Assembly (NCBI RefSeq): GCF_007655135.1
Contig: NC_045127.1
Location: 28,252,199 to 28,316,198 of the forward strand
Origin: Punica granatum
Taxonomy: Eukaryota; Streptophyta; Magnoliopsida; Myrtales; Lythraceae
Reading direction: 5' to 3'
Length of the DNA: 64,000 nt
The position numbers were made by a program, and so were the translations under genes. The notes beneath the pieces are model-generated. The model did not search any database, was not told the DNA's origin, and was given only the letters and a program-made list of their open reading frames with translations. Numbering within the stretch: the first letter of the stretch is position 1; each line of letters begins with the position of its first letter. Positions 1 through 12,545 of this stretch are shown here, piece by piece.

Positions 1-1213
1 TCGACCTAACCAAATGCTAGAAAATGGTTAGGTGGAACTCTAGGTTCCAAATCTAGAGTCAAAATACAAGTTTGGATGAATTCAATGAAACTTCAGTGTC
101 ACAACATCGAATCATTGTAAAAGCAATCCACACACACGAAACTTGACTACGGACACCCGATATGTCAGGTTTTCAAACCCAAGCCGAATGTTGAAACATT
201 GGCAGGTGCTTGTTTGTGTAGAGTAGGGTTTGCAAGCCAAAATACCCTGGATCAACAATTTGTTAAAACACGTACACTTGACAATAACAAACATCTTGTC
301 TGTTATTAACATGTTACGTGTTATCTTCTGCAATCGTTTGTCATGCGGGTCGAGCTTGATCCCTAGGCCGAATAATATTAGGGTTCAACGCCCTAATCAC
401 TAGTCACAGGGTCCATCGCCCTATTCATCACTCACAGGGTTAAACGCCCTATTCATTGAGAGCCCACTGAATTGCATGTTTTCGGTTATTTCCCTAAACT
501 CACGGTGAGTTAGAGCGGAATAGTAACCGAACGCAAAATGACTGGAATTCGACCCTTTTGTAATTTGTATTTATTGTTTTCGAGAGCATTGGAAGGATTT
601 TATTTTGTACATTCGTTCTGTAAGAATTACAGTCGGTGAGCGAATGGTCCGAGAGTCGAATTAATCGAATCGGTCTAATGCTCGCCCAAAGGAAAGTAAA
701 TCCAAGATCTCGCGGTCCTAGTTCACGTAGGAATTCAACCTCTATGGTTCGATGAACTGTAACGTAAGATTATGAACCAATTCCCCGACACAAGGGTTTA
801 CTTCTCTCTCGGCTTCTCTACCGGGATCGTTTAGTTCACCAAATTCTCGGTGCCAAAACGTGTGAGCCGAGCGCAACTTAATTCACGCGGTAAATAATAA
901 AACATGCAAGCCGAGCAAATAAGAGTACCGAAAGGGCGTGCGAGATATAGGCCCGCACGTAACATGAACCTCCGAACTCGGACTTTCCGGTTCCGCACAG
1001 ACCAATGCCTTAACAGCAAACTAGGTGTACCATTACCCCTAGACCCGGGTAATTTATCCGCCCTCGACCTCCGGGTCGTAAAATGATAAGTGACGACTCC
1101 TTCTCACTCGTGTCCATCACGCGTCCCCACGGGAAGGTGGATACTCCCAAGCCGCGCGATTTTAGGTCACGTGCATGCAGTCCCCGACGAGAGTCCACAT
1201 TCGAGTCCGTACA
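1..1213 (+). mobile_element. LTR-1: 3' part of a Tat/Ogre-like Ty3 LTR
   Basis: This is the last 1.2 kb of a long LTR, read on the + strand and ending CCGTACA at 1213. It matches, in reverse complement, the left part of the LTR that begins at 47855. It contains the shared landmarks: repeated AGGGTTCAACGCCCT-type units (about 380-460), the U5 hairpin near 937-960 (one arm mismatch) and a primer-like core at 1091-1100 with a G-to-A change. No primer-binding site follows at 1214, so it is a solo or 3' LTR, not a 5' LTR. Its 5' part lies outside the window. What follows is the middle of a second LTR, so LTR-1 was inserted into LTR-2. Confidence 0.85.
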
Positions 1214-4200
1214 CTCGCGTCGACGAATTACAAAATGGTGTTAATGCCCTTTTCAAAATTCGTATACTTTAAAATCCGAGACATGCAACACGATGTAATA
1301 TGGACATCTAGGAGAAACTTGTGTACTTTGACTTGAGTTCACCTGATTTCAAGTAATTCAGGTCGGTATATAGAAGTTCTTTTAGATTACTTCCGGATAG
1401 ATTGACCAAATCTTCGGCTTTTACGAGGTTCTCACATAACCCCGAGAGATCCAAAGGATTGGTTGATGCCGAGGTGGCCCGTATTGCGTTGTTTCCCTTT
1501 TTTGAAAACAATTTTTCAAGACGAGCAATATCGTCATTTTGCAGTTCGGCGACACCCCTAGGGTTAGCTTAACAGAAATACTACAGTATGGGATGAGAAT
1601 GGGCTACCTGTTCAGGTGCAGGTTTATCAGCATAATGCTAGTTTCATGGGGCCAACGAAAGCGAAAAAGGAACAGAAATTCAAAATTTCCTACCCGTAAA
1701 ACTAATCCCAAGACCTACTAAAAGAATAAGAGTAAATAAAAGCGTGCTTGGAATAGTTAAAATTGTCGACCGAGCGTCCCACGCGTGACGCCTCTGCCGA
1801 TATCCACACCGACTTTGTCGACGAGTTTTCGAGATCGACGGTGCTAGCGGCCAATACTCAAAGTAAACACCGATACAACACCCGAAATTTATTAGACTAA
1901 TGGACCTAATTTGAATTGAACAATTCAACTCAAATTATATATACTTATACACATGCATACACACACACATATATATATATGCAATTGTATCTTAATTCTT
2001 CTCAGTCATATACATTTACATATATATATAAGCTTTTGGTGGGGAGAATTTTGTTTCTCCCACCGATGTGGGATTGCCCAATTTTGGGTTTCCACATGAC
2101 GTGTGGATAGCCACATGTAAGCCATACAATTATGTTGAGTGGCTATAAAATAATTGGTCCATGTGCCTTCACATAATGGGCTCCAAGTGGTTCCATAGAA
2201 AGTAACCACTTAGCACACCATTAAATCTAATAAATCGGGTCTAATTAATCGATAAATTTAATCTCATTAAATATTCGATTAATTGGTCGCACCTTAAATC
2301 GTCTAATCTCTATTAGACGATTTTATTGTTTCAAAATATCTTGTCAATTTAGTCGTAGTGTGTGACCCTGTAGGTTCCTAATTACGTTGACAGTAATATC
2401 GAAATCTCTATTTCAATATTACAAACAGTAAGTGGCATCTAGCAATGCATCATTGTAACTCAAGTAATCGGAAAGTCAATTTAATCGACGAACCTTGTGA
2501 CCTACGTTACCGTGTAATATAATCACTTTGTCCTCTATATCTCTATTGAGCCCAAGGCATGGTTGATGACATCCTTGTATGGCTCAATATCTATTTTTCT
2601 TGGTTTACCGGGTAAGTCTATCAGAACAAATGAGCTCGATATCGCTATATCGACTCATTTGGGTATGCATACACTTTTAGACTTAACCACCAAGTGGCCG
2701 TGAGATATCACTCACATTTCATAGGAGGGACAAATCCTATTTTGGTCACTCACATTCTTTTCCATGCTTTGTGGCATACCCAATAACTATCTTTATAATC
2801 AGCCTGTTACGGTGGTGTTTGACAGTATCAAAATATACGACATTACATGTAGGAATCCATGGTGACCTCAAGTCAAAGGACCATTACACTATAGTCACTT
2901 TGAGATATGCTAATGACAGTCACGTAACAACCCATGTAGCAATCTCATGGCGGGTCAGTCCAATACACATTACTCTTAATGTATACATGTGGTGTGACTT
3001 GATATCTCCATATCCATGACCTGTGAGACTTGATCATCAATCAACACCCATACTAGTCTAACCGCATTATCGTTGTCCTAACTAACGATAATACTTTGAC
3101 TAGGGACATTTAGGAATAATGTTTGGTAATTATAGGATCTCACAATCAAGTCACACTTGATGCCTATTGAACCTACTATTCCAATAACATTATTGCGTAA
3201 AATTAATATTTAGTGCAATCTACACAATAACAGAAATGCCTCTTAATATAATGAAATACATATCATATTACAGAACTGATGATAGATTGCCTGCCTCTAG
3301 GGCATGCACCAATTCCTAACACATAGCCCTTTTTCATTCCCACTGATGAGTTTCTGTCATCCTAACATAGTTTAGGGTGTTAGTCGTATATTCTGTATCA
3401 AAACATAATTACCTGACTAATCATTTCACTCGGTCTAATCAAACGCTAGAACATGGTTAAGGGAACTCTAGGTTTCAAATCTAGAATCAAAACATGAGTT
3501 TGGTGAATTCAGTGTAATTTCAGTGTCACAACATCGAATCACTGTAAAAGCAACCTATATACACGAGACTTGACTACAGACATCCGATATGTCAAGTTCT
3601 CAAACCAAAGCTGAATGCTAAAATGTTAACATGCGCTTGGTTGTCTAGGGTAGTATTTGCATGCCAAAATACCCCGGATTAACAACTTGTTAAAATATGT
3701 ACACTTGACAATAACGAACACTTTGTCTGTTATTTACATGATTGCGTGTTATTTTCTACACCTGATTGTCATACCGGTCGATCCTGATCCCTAGGATGAA
3801 TAACACTTGGGTTTAACGCCCTGATCAATCCTCACAGGGTCCAACGCCCTATTCAGTGAGAGCGTATTCGAATTTCATTTTCTTTTCGGTTTTTTCCCTA
3901 AACTAACGGTGAGTTAGAGCGGAATAATAACCGAATGTGAACTAACTGAGATTCAATCATTTGTAATTATGTTTTGTTGTATTATTTTTAAGAGCGCATT
4001 GTAAGGATTTTATCTTGTACATTCAATTTGTAAGAATCTCAGTTGGCAAGCAATTGGTCCGAGAGTCGAATCATTCGAATCAGTTTAATGTTTGCCTAAA
4101 GGAAAGTAAACCCTAAATCTCGCGGTTTTGATTCACGCAGGAATTCAAACATCATGGTTTGATGAACTGTAACGCAAGATTGTGAACCGATTCCCCGACA

Positions 4201-4623
4201 CGCGGGTTTACTTCTCTCTCGGCTTCTCAATTGACATCGTTTAATTCACCGAATTTCCGGCATCAAAACGTGCGAATCAAGCGCAACTTAATTCACGCGA
4301 TAAATAATTAAAACATGCAAGCCTAACAAGTTAGAGTATCGAAAGGGCGTGTGGGATATAGGCCCGCACATAACATGAACCCCTGAACTCGGACTTTCTG
4401 GTTCCACACGACTAATGCATTAGCAAAACTAGGTGTTCCGTACCCCTAGACCTAGGTAATTTATCTGCTCTCGACTTTCGGGTCGTAAAATGACAAGTGG
4501 CGACTCCTTCTCACGCATATCGAGTCTGTCACGCGTTCCCAAGGGAAGGTGGATGCTCCCAAGCCGCGCGATCCAAAAGCGCGCATGCGGGCCCAGACGA
4601 GAGTCCACATTCGGGTCCGTACA
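1214..4623 (+). mobile_element. LTR-2: interrupted Tat/Ogre-like LTR piece
   Basis: 1214-1635 plus 3322-4623 form one LTR piece in + orientation ending at CCGTACA (4623). The two halves are contiguous in the intact LTR (reverse complement of roughly 49615 down to 47855) and were split by the copia LTR at 1636. The left half holds the part that reads GACCTGAGTTACCT in the other strand; the right half holds the primer-like core TGGCGACTCC at 4498-4507. The sequence after 4623 is a 3' UTR array, not a primer-binding site, so LTR-2 probably also inserted into another element (X). Confidence 0.8.
1636..3321 (-). mobile_element. Solo LTR of a Ty1/copia element
   Basis: A 1686 bp LTR starting TGCTAGTTTC and ending CCTAACA is the same family as the 5' LTR at 28664-30321. 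It includes the AT-rich stretch with ACATATATATATAA (about 2018-2032) and the segment GTGTGTGACCCTGTAGG. The flanks are CATAA (1631-1635) and CATAG (3322-3326), a 5 bp target duplication with one change. The undisrupted target in the other LTRs reads CATAG on this strand. No internal sequence remains, so it arose by LTR-LTR recombination. Confidence 0.88.
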
Positions 4624-5060
4624 GTCCTGATTTCAAATTTCTGCTCTGGGTCTGTCCCGACTTTTAAATTCCTGTCAGGGATCTGTCTCCTGGGTCCATC
4701 CCGATTTTAAATTTTTGTTCAAGGATTCGTCCCGACTTTTAAATTCCTGTCAGGGGTCCATCCCGATTTCAAATTTCTACTCCGAGTCCGTTTTGACTTT
4801 TAAATTCCTGTCAGGTGTCCCTTCCCCAGGGCCGTCCCGATTTCAAATTTCTGCTCCAGGTTCGGCCCGACTTTTAAATTCTTATTCAAGGGTCTGTCCC
4901 GAACTTTAAATTTTTGCGTCTAGTCTGTCTCGACTTTCAAATTTCTGTTTCGAATCCGTCCCGATTTTAAATGTATGCTCCGGGTCTATCCCGATTTTTA
5001 AATTCCGGTTCAAGGGTCCGTCCCGACCTTAAGTGCCTGTTTCAGCTCCATCCCGTAATC
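4624..5060 (+). repeat. 3' UTR tandem array of about 33 bp units (element X)
   Basis: About 13 degenerate units of roughly 30-35 bp, built on TCCGTCCCGACTTTTAAATT and alternating between CCTGTCAGGG and CTGCTCCGGG endings. The core TCCGTCCCGAC is the reverse complement of the core of the 44-45 bp arrays at 44885-45640 and 53791-54190. This is therefore the same 3' UTR array at a different period. It directly follows LTR-2. Confidence 0.8.
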
Positions 5061-5334
5061 TAGCGAAATTTCTTTCCCTGGGCCCTGCCCTTCTATTCGA
5101 TAAACTTTCTTGCCTTACCTCTCCGGGTCCTGCCCGTTGATTTTGCATTTATCTTTTCTTTACAAGTAAACTTATACATTTCTTATTCATATCTTACTCT
5201 ATTTTCTTTCTGCTTCAGGTACAACATCCCCTACATATCCAAAGAAAAGAGGAAGAGAACGGTCATTGGAGATGCCATGTTGGTCACCGCGATCAAACTG
5301 GGGTGTTTCTGAAATTCTTTGGCTGCATTCTCTA
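5061..5334 (+). other. 3' UTR tail of element X, polypurine tract lost
   Basis: Non-coding sequence homologous, in reverse complement, to the stretch next to the polypurine tract at 44760-44890 and 53600-53720. Shared words include CATATCCAAAG and AAACTGGGGTG. It breaks off at GGCTGCATTCTCT, about 30 bp before the expected polypurine tract, and is joined at 5335 to an LTR in the opposite orientation. Confidence 0.7.
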
Positions 5335-8300
5335 TGTGCGCACCCGAATTTAATCTCGTCGGGGCATGCATGCGCGAAGCCTATGCAACGCGGCTTAGGA
5401 GTCGCCACTTACTATTTACGACCCGTAGGTTGAGGGCCGTTGAGTCGCCTGGGTCTAGGGGTACGGGGTACACCTAAATGCTAAGGCAATGGTCGTACGG
5501 AATCGGAAATTCCGAATTCGGGGGTTCTATTACGTGCGGGCCTATATACCGCACGCCCTTTCGGTACTCTAGTTTGCTAGGCTTGCCATTTTGTTTATTT
5601 ACAGCATGATTTAGAGTGGCGCTCGACTCGCCCGTTTTGACACCGTGAATTCGATGAATCGATCAAGTTGGACCAAGAGTCCGAAAGACGAGTAGGCTCG
5701 TGCATCGAGGAATCGATTCACTATCTTAACGTTACAGTTCATCGAACCGTGGTGATCGATTCCCTGCGTGAACCGAAACCACGAGTATCCGAGCTTACTC
5801 ACCCTTTGGTGGCGATAGACCAACTTAACCAATTCGGCACTCGGACCTCTCGCTCACCGATCGGGGATCCTTACAAGTAGATGAATGAACATAGAATTCT
5901 CACAATGTTCTCTCGAACAATTACAAAGTATAACCGAATAAATGAATGGATCCCGATCGGTTTGCATTGGGCCAATATTCCACTCCGGCCCACCGTGTGT
6001 TTTGAATAACCGATAAGTGAATTGAGGCAACGCGGGCTCAAGGAGCCGGGGGTCGGGTCCGATCGATCTAACGGTTTGCAGGAGAATCGGTTGATTCCCA
6101 CTGTAACCGTTGGGCCGATCGAGCTCCCGGGTGATATCTTGATCCGTTTCACACGCCCAATCCAAATTGCCTTCCACATAGGCCGCATTCGGAGTGTAAC
6201 GGTGAATCGAGGTTAGATCCCATTCCGCACTCGGGTTGCACGCGCTCGGTGAATTAGGAGGCGTTGGACCTCGTGTTCGGTGGTTTAGGGCACTGGACCC
6301 CGTGTAACACGTAACCTATGGGCTCGGGCCCGAATCGCGACAAATCAGCAAAAGCAAGAATAAAACAGAAGAAAACTGATAAAACTGATGAAATACAGAC
6401 AACAACTGATAGGTATCGGTGAATACAGACAAGTTGTAAATTAGGCCGAATGTACGTGATTTAATCAGTTATTAATCGGGGTTGGTTAGCAAACAATGTA
6501 CCTAACCTGGGCAAACATAGGTGGTGGATTAGAATAGGGTTCTAAGCCAATTACATGTGTGTGTTTGTTTTAAGACTCTTATTCAGTGAGGTGACACTGC
6601 GGTTTCACCGAATTAGCCAAACTCGAGTTTTGACTCTAGATTGGAATCTATCATTCCGCCTATCCATTATCTAGTGTTTGATTAAGCCAAATGTATGATT
6701 AATCCGGTTTTTCGTGTTTTGTAACTGAAATAAGATGCTCCCCACCGAATCTACGATAGGAAGAAAGAAACACCGAAAATGAACGAAATGGGCCGCTCGA
6801 ATGAAACTCGTACCCGAACGGGTTGCCCTTTCTCATTCATAGTTCTAGGTGTTTCCAACTCCCTAAAGCCTAGGTATCGGTAGGTCACGGAATGACGATT
6901 ATGCCCTTGGATAGTAAGATGTGTGATGTTCATGTACAAATTGAGGACCGTGTGACATGAAGGAGTCTGAGGAGGACTCGCGTGTCTCGACTCGAGCCGC
7001 CTCAAATCGGGCCCGGACTCGTGTCATAGCTCGCGAGTACTCGTTAGACGTCGATTCTAGTCGTGTTGCACGCCTCGGTGCTTTGAAATCGTGAGTTCTT
7101 TTTAAGGAAAAGGGCATTCCCGCCATTCTGTGAACCATCGATGCGTTTATGAATTAATAATCAATTTGCCTAATTGTTTAGTCCAAGTGTTTTAATTAGC
7201 CGAATGATACATCCCGTTTAACCCGTTGGTGGGATTCTTCTATATTTATTGTTCCATGTTGTAGTTACGGTTTTGACGGGGGATATTCGGATCTAACATG
7301 TTCTAATAAGTAATGAACGCGTGGACAACGATTAAACGGAAATGTAATTACGAACAATTCCAAGGATCAGCCTCGGAAGGACGGGGAGACCAACCGAGAC
7401 TCCAAAGAGGTCACGGATGATTCGGCCACCTCTCATGGGTGAGTGGCCGAATATTCCTTGACCCGATTCGAGTTTCGGTGGGTCTTTCACGTCGTTCCTA
7501 ACCGCCCCTTTGCATGCAACAAATAACATACACATGAGAATAACACATATTTCGCTAGATTAACATCGATATGACCACGATTTATGAGTAAACATATGAG
7601 ATATCCAAGAAAAAAACATTATACAAACACGCATGAATGAAGCATTTAAGCGGAAACAACAAGACGGCATCAACTCGAATAATAACGAGATGGATAAAAC
7701 ACGGGAATCGGTCCGTCTCGAAGCGGAAGAAAACTTCCCGGACTCGTGTGATCCAAGGAAGCTCTCGGCCACATCCATCAAGGGTGGCCGTGAGCTTCCA
7801 TGACTCACACGGGTCGGGAGGGTTTCTCCGGCCCCGATTCGGGTCTTTTCCCGTCATGCATAACGTGCTACGTGCGATTAACGGTAAAGAAACGTTGGAG
7901 TCGACTCATTTCGAGGGAAAAGAGACCGCCCTAACCCCGGACAAGCCAAGGGGGCTCACGGGTCTCTCCCTTGAGACTAGGCCGTGAGTCCCATGGCTCC
8001 ACCGTGGCCTAGGGAGTCTCTTTCACCCGAATTCGAGCCACCTCCTTTCGTTTAACCACTTCTTAGCCACGGTTAAAGACTTCCTACACCTAGAGAGGGC
8101 TTAATCCGGGAAGAGGAGAGGGTCATGGACCCTAGGAGGCCGAAGAGGCTCACGGCCCTCCTCCGTGAGGTTCGGCCGAGAGGCTCTAGGGCCTCCTCGA
8201 GTCCATGCCAATCTCCTCCACTCGGATCCGACCCTCCTGACGTTATACATGCATGTCATTACGATGTATGGACGTGAATAATAAAAGAAGTGTACGTGCG

Positions 8301-9500
8301 ACGATGCATGGCGTGCATGGGAGAATGGATCCGAAAGAAAGAAAAAAAACGCAACCTTTCATGCATTCCGATCCTTTAAAAAGCATAAACACTTCATACA
8401 AGTAAAGATCGAAGATCCTAACTTCTCTAAGTTATAAAGGGATGTTACCTAGCCTCGTTACAAGAGGAAAAGAGTCGGGGAAGCGGCCGTGAGAGTCGCG
8501 AGACTCGGGTTGAGGGCTACGGGTGGATGACCCGAGAGGTAGGCAGTCGCGGCAGCTCGAGGAAAATGGGTCGGCACGCTTGCGCCGGTCACGGCACGGT
8601 GCGAGGTCGGGCTCCTTGGACTCCTAAGGGGCAGATCTAGACGACCGTGGACAGACCCGAACGTGCCAAGCCCTGGATGAACCTGAAACAGTGAGAGGAA
8701 GTTCGGTATGAACACAAAGAACCCAGTAAGAGAAAAACGATGAAACGGTGGTTGTGCACGGTGGATCGACCCTCGGATCGTGACCACCTCTTCGCGGGGG
8801 AGGGTGAGGGTTGTGAGGAACCCTTGGAATGTGATGGCATGACTCGGCAAAGTCGTGGAGCGAAATGGCACGTCGTTAAGGCACGGTTGCACCCGGCTAG
8901 CGTCTAGGGACCTGATTCTTTTTGTGACCAAAACGTGATGTTGGAGGCTTCAAATGGAAAATCTAAGTCCAGAAATGGACTTAGGGGGTGGAAAATATGT
9001 AGGTTAGGGAGTTTGGTGATTTTTGGTTTAAGTCGGGTCAGGTGGTTACCGGAATACCGAGTGGTTTTCCGATAATTTTGGCCGGTTTTGGCCTTGGCAC
9101 GGGCTGGACGAATGTGTGAGAGTGGGCTGGAGTTTGAGAGGATTTTGGAGAGAGATTGGCTTGAGAGAGAAGGAGAATGGAGTAGTGATTAGAGTTAATG
9201 ATGGATGGGAACTTATAGGCTAGCTTAATGGAACAATTAGGGGAGGCTAAGTGCGGTTTAAGGCCCTAAGCATGGGCTGCCGAAATTTCAAGGCAATTAG
9301 GGAGGGGAAATAGTCACTTAGAGTGTAGGGGAAGCAAGAGGATGGGTGATGGGTGTGATGGATGGGTGATGGGAGGTGATAGGTGTGTAGGATGTGTAAG
9401 AGGATTTGAATTTGTGGTGGGGGGGAAGTCTTGAGCCGCCGGCCATGGGGTTGAGCCACGGCTAATTACGACTGAGCCGAGCTTGAGGGGTTGAGCCGTG
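5335..9500 (-). mobile_element. LTR-3: truncated 3' LTR of element B
   Basis: It begins TGTGCGCACCCG (compare TGTACGGACCCG in other copies) and follows the family LTR for about 4.1 kb: primer-like core at 5398-5407, U5 hairpin near 5534-5557 (one mismatch), the CTCTAAGTT...ACCTAGCCTCG landmark at 8417-8455, and a TATA-like CTATAAGT on the - strand near 9212-9219. The last ~1.3 kb next to the polypurine tract is missing, and the junction to 3' UTR sequence lies near 9500. ORFs read here (for example 8458-8931) are not conserved in sister LTRs and are not genes. Confidence 0.8.
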
Positions 9501-10394
9501 GCTTGAGATTTACATCTTCACACCTGCAGATGGAACCATGAAAACTAACAATGGTTGTCAGTCTTACCCTATAGCCATAATGAAGATGTGCAAAGAAGTC
9601 CGAATAATAATGCTTTGGGGATTTGAACTTAATGACCATTTGAAGGGGTGGCCGTGTCCCGCAAGATTATGATTTGAAAAGAAAAGCTTTTCTTGGAACG
9701 GGCATGACCCGTGGAATTTGCATAAAGGTAAGAGGAGGGATCTTTGGGATCTCCAGATCAAGGATACAACGATTCGACTGCATGTCCAAATGTGTCTCAT
9801 GCTCGGAGAGTCAAAGAGAGTTTGCTTGCATCGAAAACTGCCAAACCACTACTAGTTGTTGCTGCACTCTGAGTGCAGCTGTCATTTCGTGGTCGAGCTG
9901 CCAAAGGTCCCCTAATTTTTGCCTAGGCCGCAAGACGCGTGACGACCTAGCAGGGTCTTTTATTTGACATTTCCCTCATTTAGAGCTCACCTTTTACTAC
10001 GACCGCCCTGATCGGGTTTGATCTCACCTCTCGATTCCTCTAACTTTTGCCTAGACCGCCCTTTGCGGGTTTTCTATCTAGTAAGGATTTTGTTTCATGC
10101 TCTCCTTTTGCCTTGGTTCCCCTTTTGCGGGATTTTAAATCGTGCCCCTCATTCCCTAATTTTTACCTAGGCCGCCTCAAAGAGCTTTTCAACCTAGCGG
10201 GAAATTCATTCTTTTTCTCTCAAAAGGAAAGAGTTCAGAGAAAGGGAAAGAGCCGAAGAAGGGAATACATGAGTAAGTCAAATTAAAGTACTGGGGATTG
10301 TGCATGCGAAAAAAGATAAAATGTAATGTGCATTGAGGAAACACCCGCAGCGGGGTAACAAAAACATCATCAAGGATAGTATTTCTTAAGAGCA
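9501..10394 (-). other. 3' UTR of element B with degraded hairpin modules
   Basis: Non-coding. It matches the 3' UTR of element C (about 45930-46773), including GCCATAATGAAGATGTG and AATAATGCTTTGGGGATTTG. Between about 9915 and 10205 lie five hairpin-like modules of the kind described at 46328-46605, here with several broken stems. The array and polypurine tract found in elements C and D are deleted. Confidence 0.75.
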
Positions 10395-11790
10395 TCAAGC
10401 ATTGTTCCCGTCCATGTCATTGAGAATGATTTCCCCTCTGTCAAAGACTTCTTTGACGATGAAGGGACCGTCATACTTGTAAGCAAATTTGCCCCTGGAA
10501 TCTGGGGCGACGTGCAAGACTTTCCGCAAAATGAGGTCACCGGGGCTGAACTCGTGGGGATGGACTTTCTTGTTAAATACTCGGGCCATTCTTTGCTGGT
10601 AGCATTGTCTATGGCACAGTGTTGTTAGCTGCTTCTCGTCGATGAGATTAAGTTGTTTGTAACGCTGCGTTGCCCATTCCGCTTCCTTGAGCTTGGACTT
10701 GGCAAGGACCCTCATGGAGGGAATCTCCACCTCAACTGGAAGAACTGCTTCCATGCCGTAGACCAAAAAATATGAGGTGGCCCCGGTAGACGAGCGGATA
10801 GAAGTCCGATACACCAAGAGCGCGAACGGGATCATCTCGTGCCAGTCCTTGTAATTCACCGTCATTTTTTCGATGATTTTCTTTATGTTCTTGTTCGCCG
10901 CCTCCACCGCACCATTCATTTGTAGTTGATATGGAGAGGAATTGCGATGCTGGATTCTAAACTGTGCACAGAGCTCGTTGATGAGCTTGTTGTTTAGGTT
11001 CATGGCATTGTTGGTGATAAGAGTTGCAAGGACCTCGTAGCGTGCAATGATGTCATGTTTGAGGAAGCGTGCCACAGCCTTGGCTGTAACCGACGCAAGA
11101 GTGATAGCTTCGATCCACTTAGTGAAGTAATCGATAGCTACCAATATGAACAAGTGTCCATTGGATGCTTTAGGGTTGATTGGACCGATCACGTCCATGC
11201 CCCACATTGAAAAGGGTCATGGAGCTGCAATTGGGTGCAGCTCGTTAGCTGGTGCTCTGATCTGATTCGCGTAGACTTGGCCCAGGTGACAGTGCCTGAC
11301 ATGCTTGACGCAGTCAGTTTCCATGGTAGACCAAAAATAACCCAATCGTATGAGTTTCTTTGCTAGCATGAGCCCGTTTATGTGAGGTCCGTAGTTTCCT
11401 TCATGCACTTCTTCCATGAGGCGTTGTGCCTCGTTTTTGTCGACACACCGAAGTAGCGTGGCATCGAATGAACGACGGTAGAGAGTCTCGCCACTCAAGA
11501 AAAAGTGTGCTGCGATGCGTCGGAGAGTCCTTCGGTCATGACGATCAGTGAACGCTGGGAATTGACCAGTTTGCAGTAAATGCTTGATGTCTGCATACCA
11601 AGGTTTGCCATCGACAACCTCGATCATGTTGCAGTGGGCAGGGCCCTTGGCAATCTCAAACTCGAGCGGCTCGATGAGATTCTCCTTCGTAATGCTCACC
11701 ATGGATGCGAGCGTTGCGAGTGCATCGGCAAACCGGTTCTTCATGTGTGGCGTGTACGTAAACGAGATATCCTCGAAGTTCTCTGTCAAC
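10395..11790 (-). pseudogene. Integrase of element B (broken), with H2C2 finger
   Basis: Two - strand ORFs (11789-11217 and 11207-10395) form one integrase, split by a TGG-to-TGA stop just before the core. The upstream part carries the end of RNase H (FADALATLAS) and the zinc-binding region, but the last Cys is Gly (CHLGQ; element C has CHLCQ). The core has Asp5 in WGMDVIG and Glu102 in NGAVEAANK. The middle catalytic Asp is Asn66 (LITNNA; element C has LITDNA), a D-to-N loss in the DDE triad. The end keeps a GPF-like module (KYDGPFIVKEVF) and has no chromodomain. About ten C-terminal codons present in C are deleted. It cannot be active. Confidence 0.9.
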
Positions 11791-12545
11791 TCTTCGAGGT
11801 ATTCATGTTATGGCACCAGCTTTGGATCTTTCGTCTTCCACTATTTGAACGTCTGAAAGATTGTGAGCATAGAATCATCAACTACTTTTAGCTTCTTGAC
11901 TTTGAGGTCGATTACCGCCTGCAAACCAAGGATACACGCTTCGTATTCAGCTACATTATTGGTGTAGGGGAAGTCAATCTTTGATGCAACAGGGAAATGA
12001 TGTCCTTCAGGGGATATCAGCACTGCACCATAAAAGTACATCTTCCATCCTGGAGTCTCCTCCTCATCACTCACTTGGAGGATCCCTTTCTCTGGAAAGT
12101 GAGAGTTGATCGGTGTGTCGTCATCGATAGGAAACTCTGCTAGATGATCTGCAATTGCTTGGCCCTTCACTAATGTGCGCGACACATACTCGATGTCATA
12201 CTCCGTCAGTTGGCAACACTATTTTGCTATGTTCCTCATGAAGGATGGACTGCCGAGTAGATACTTCAAAGGATCCGTCTTGGACAACAGGCAAATAGTA
12301 TGGTAGAGTGTATATTGTCAGAGCCTTTGCATGACCCACACAAGTGCGCAACACATTTTCTCTATCTCAGGGTAGTTGGACTCCCCTTCAGTGAACTTCT
12401 TGTTTAAATAATAAATTGTTCGCTCTGCATGGGTGGAATCGTCCTTTTGCCCAAACATGTACCTGATGGATTGTCGGCGTACTGTTAAGTACAGAATGAG
12501 AGGACGATCCGGTGAAGGTGGGACCAACACCAGAGGCTGAATCAA
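11791..12545 (-). pseudogene. RNase H region of element B (broken)
   Basis: It covers the end of the reverse transcriptase connection (12545-12318, with AERTIYYLNKKF and EKMCCALVW) and an RNase H-like domain (12185-11841). The ORFs are joined by a frameshift near 12545 and separated by stops that look like CGA-to-TGA (12316) and TGG-to-TAG changes. A further stop follows QTFK and one precedes HEYLEE-type sequence near 11808. The first catalytic Asp position reads Tyr (MYFYGAV) with a short deletion after it; the Glu (NVAEYEAC) and second Asp (DDSML) are present. It is inactive. It lies between RT and integrase, the usual Ty3 order. Confidence 0.85.

Noticed and set aside
8458..8931. ORF of 157 codons on the - strand
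   Set aside because: It lies in the variable slot of LTR-3. No domain is recognisable and no counterpart exists in the other LTRs.
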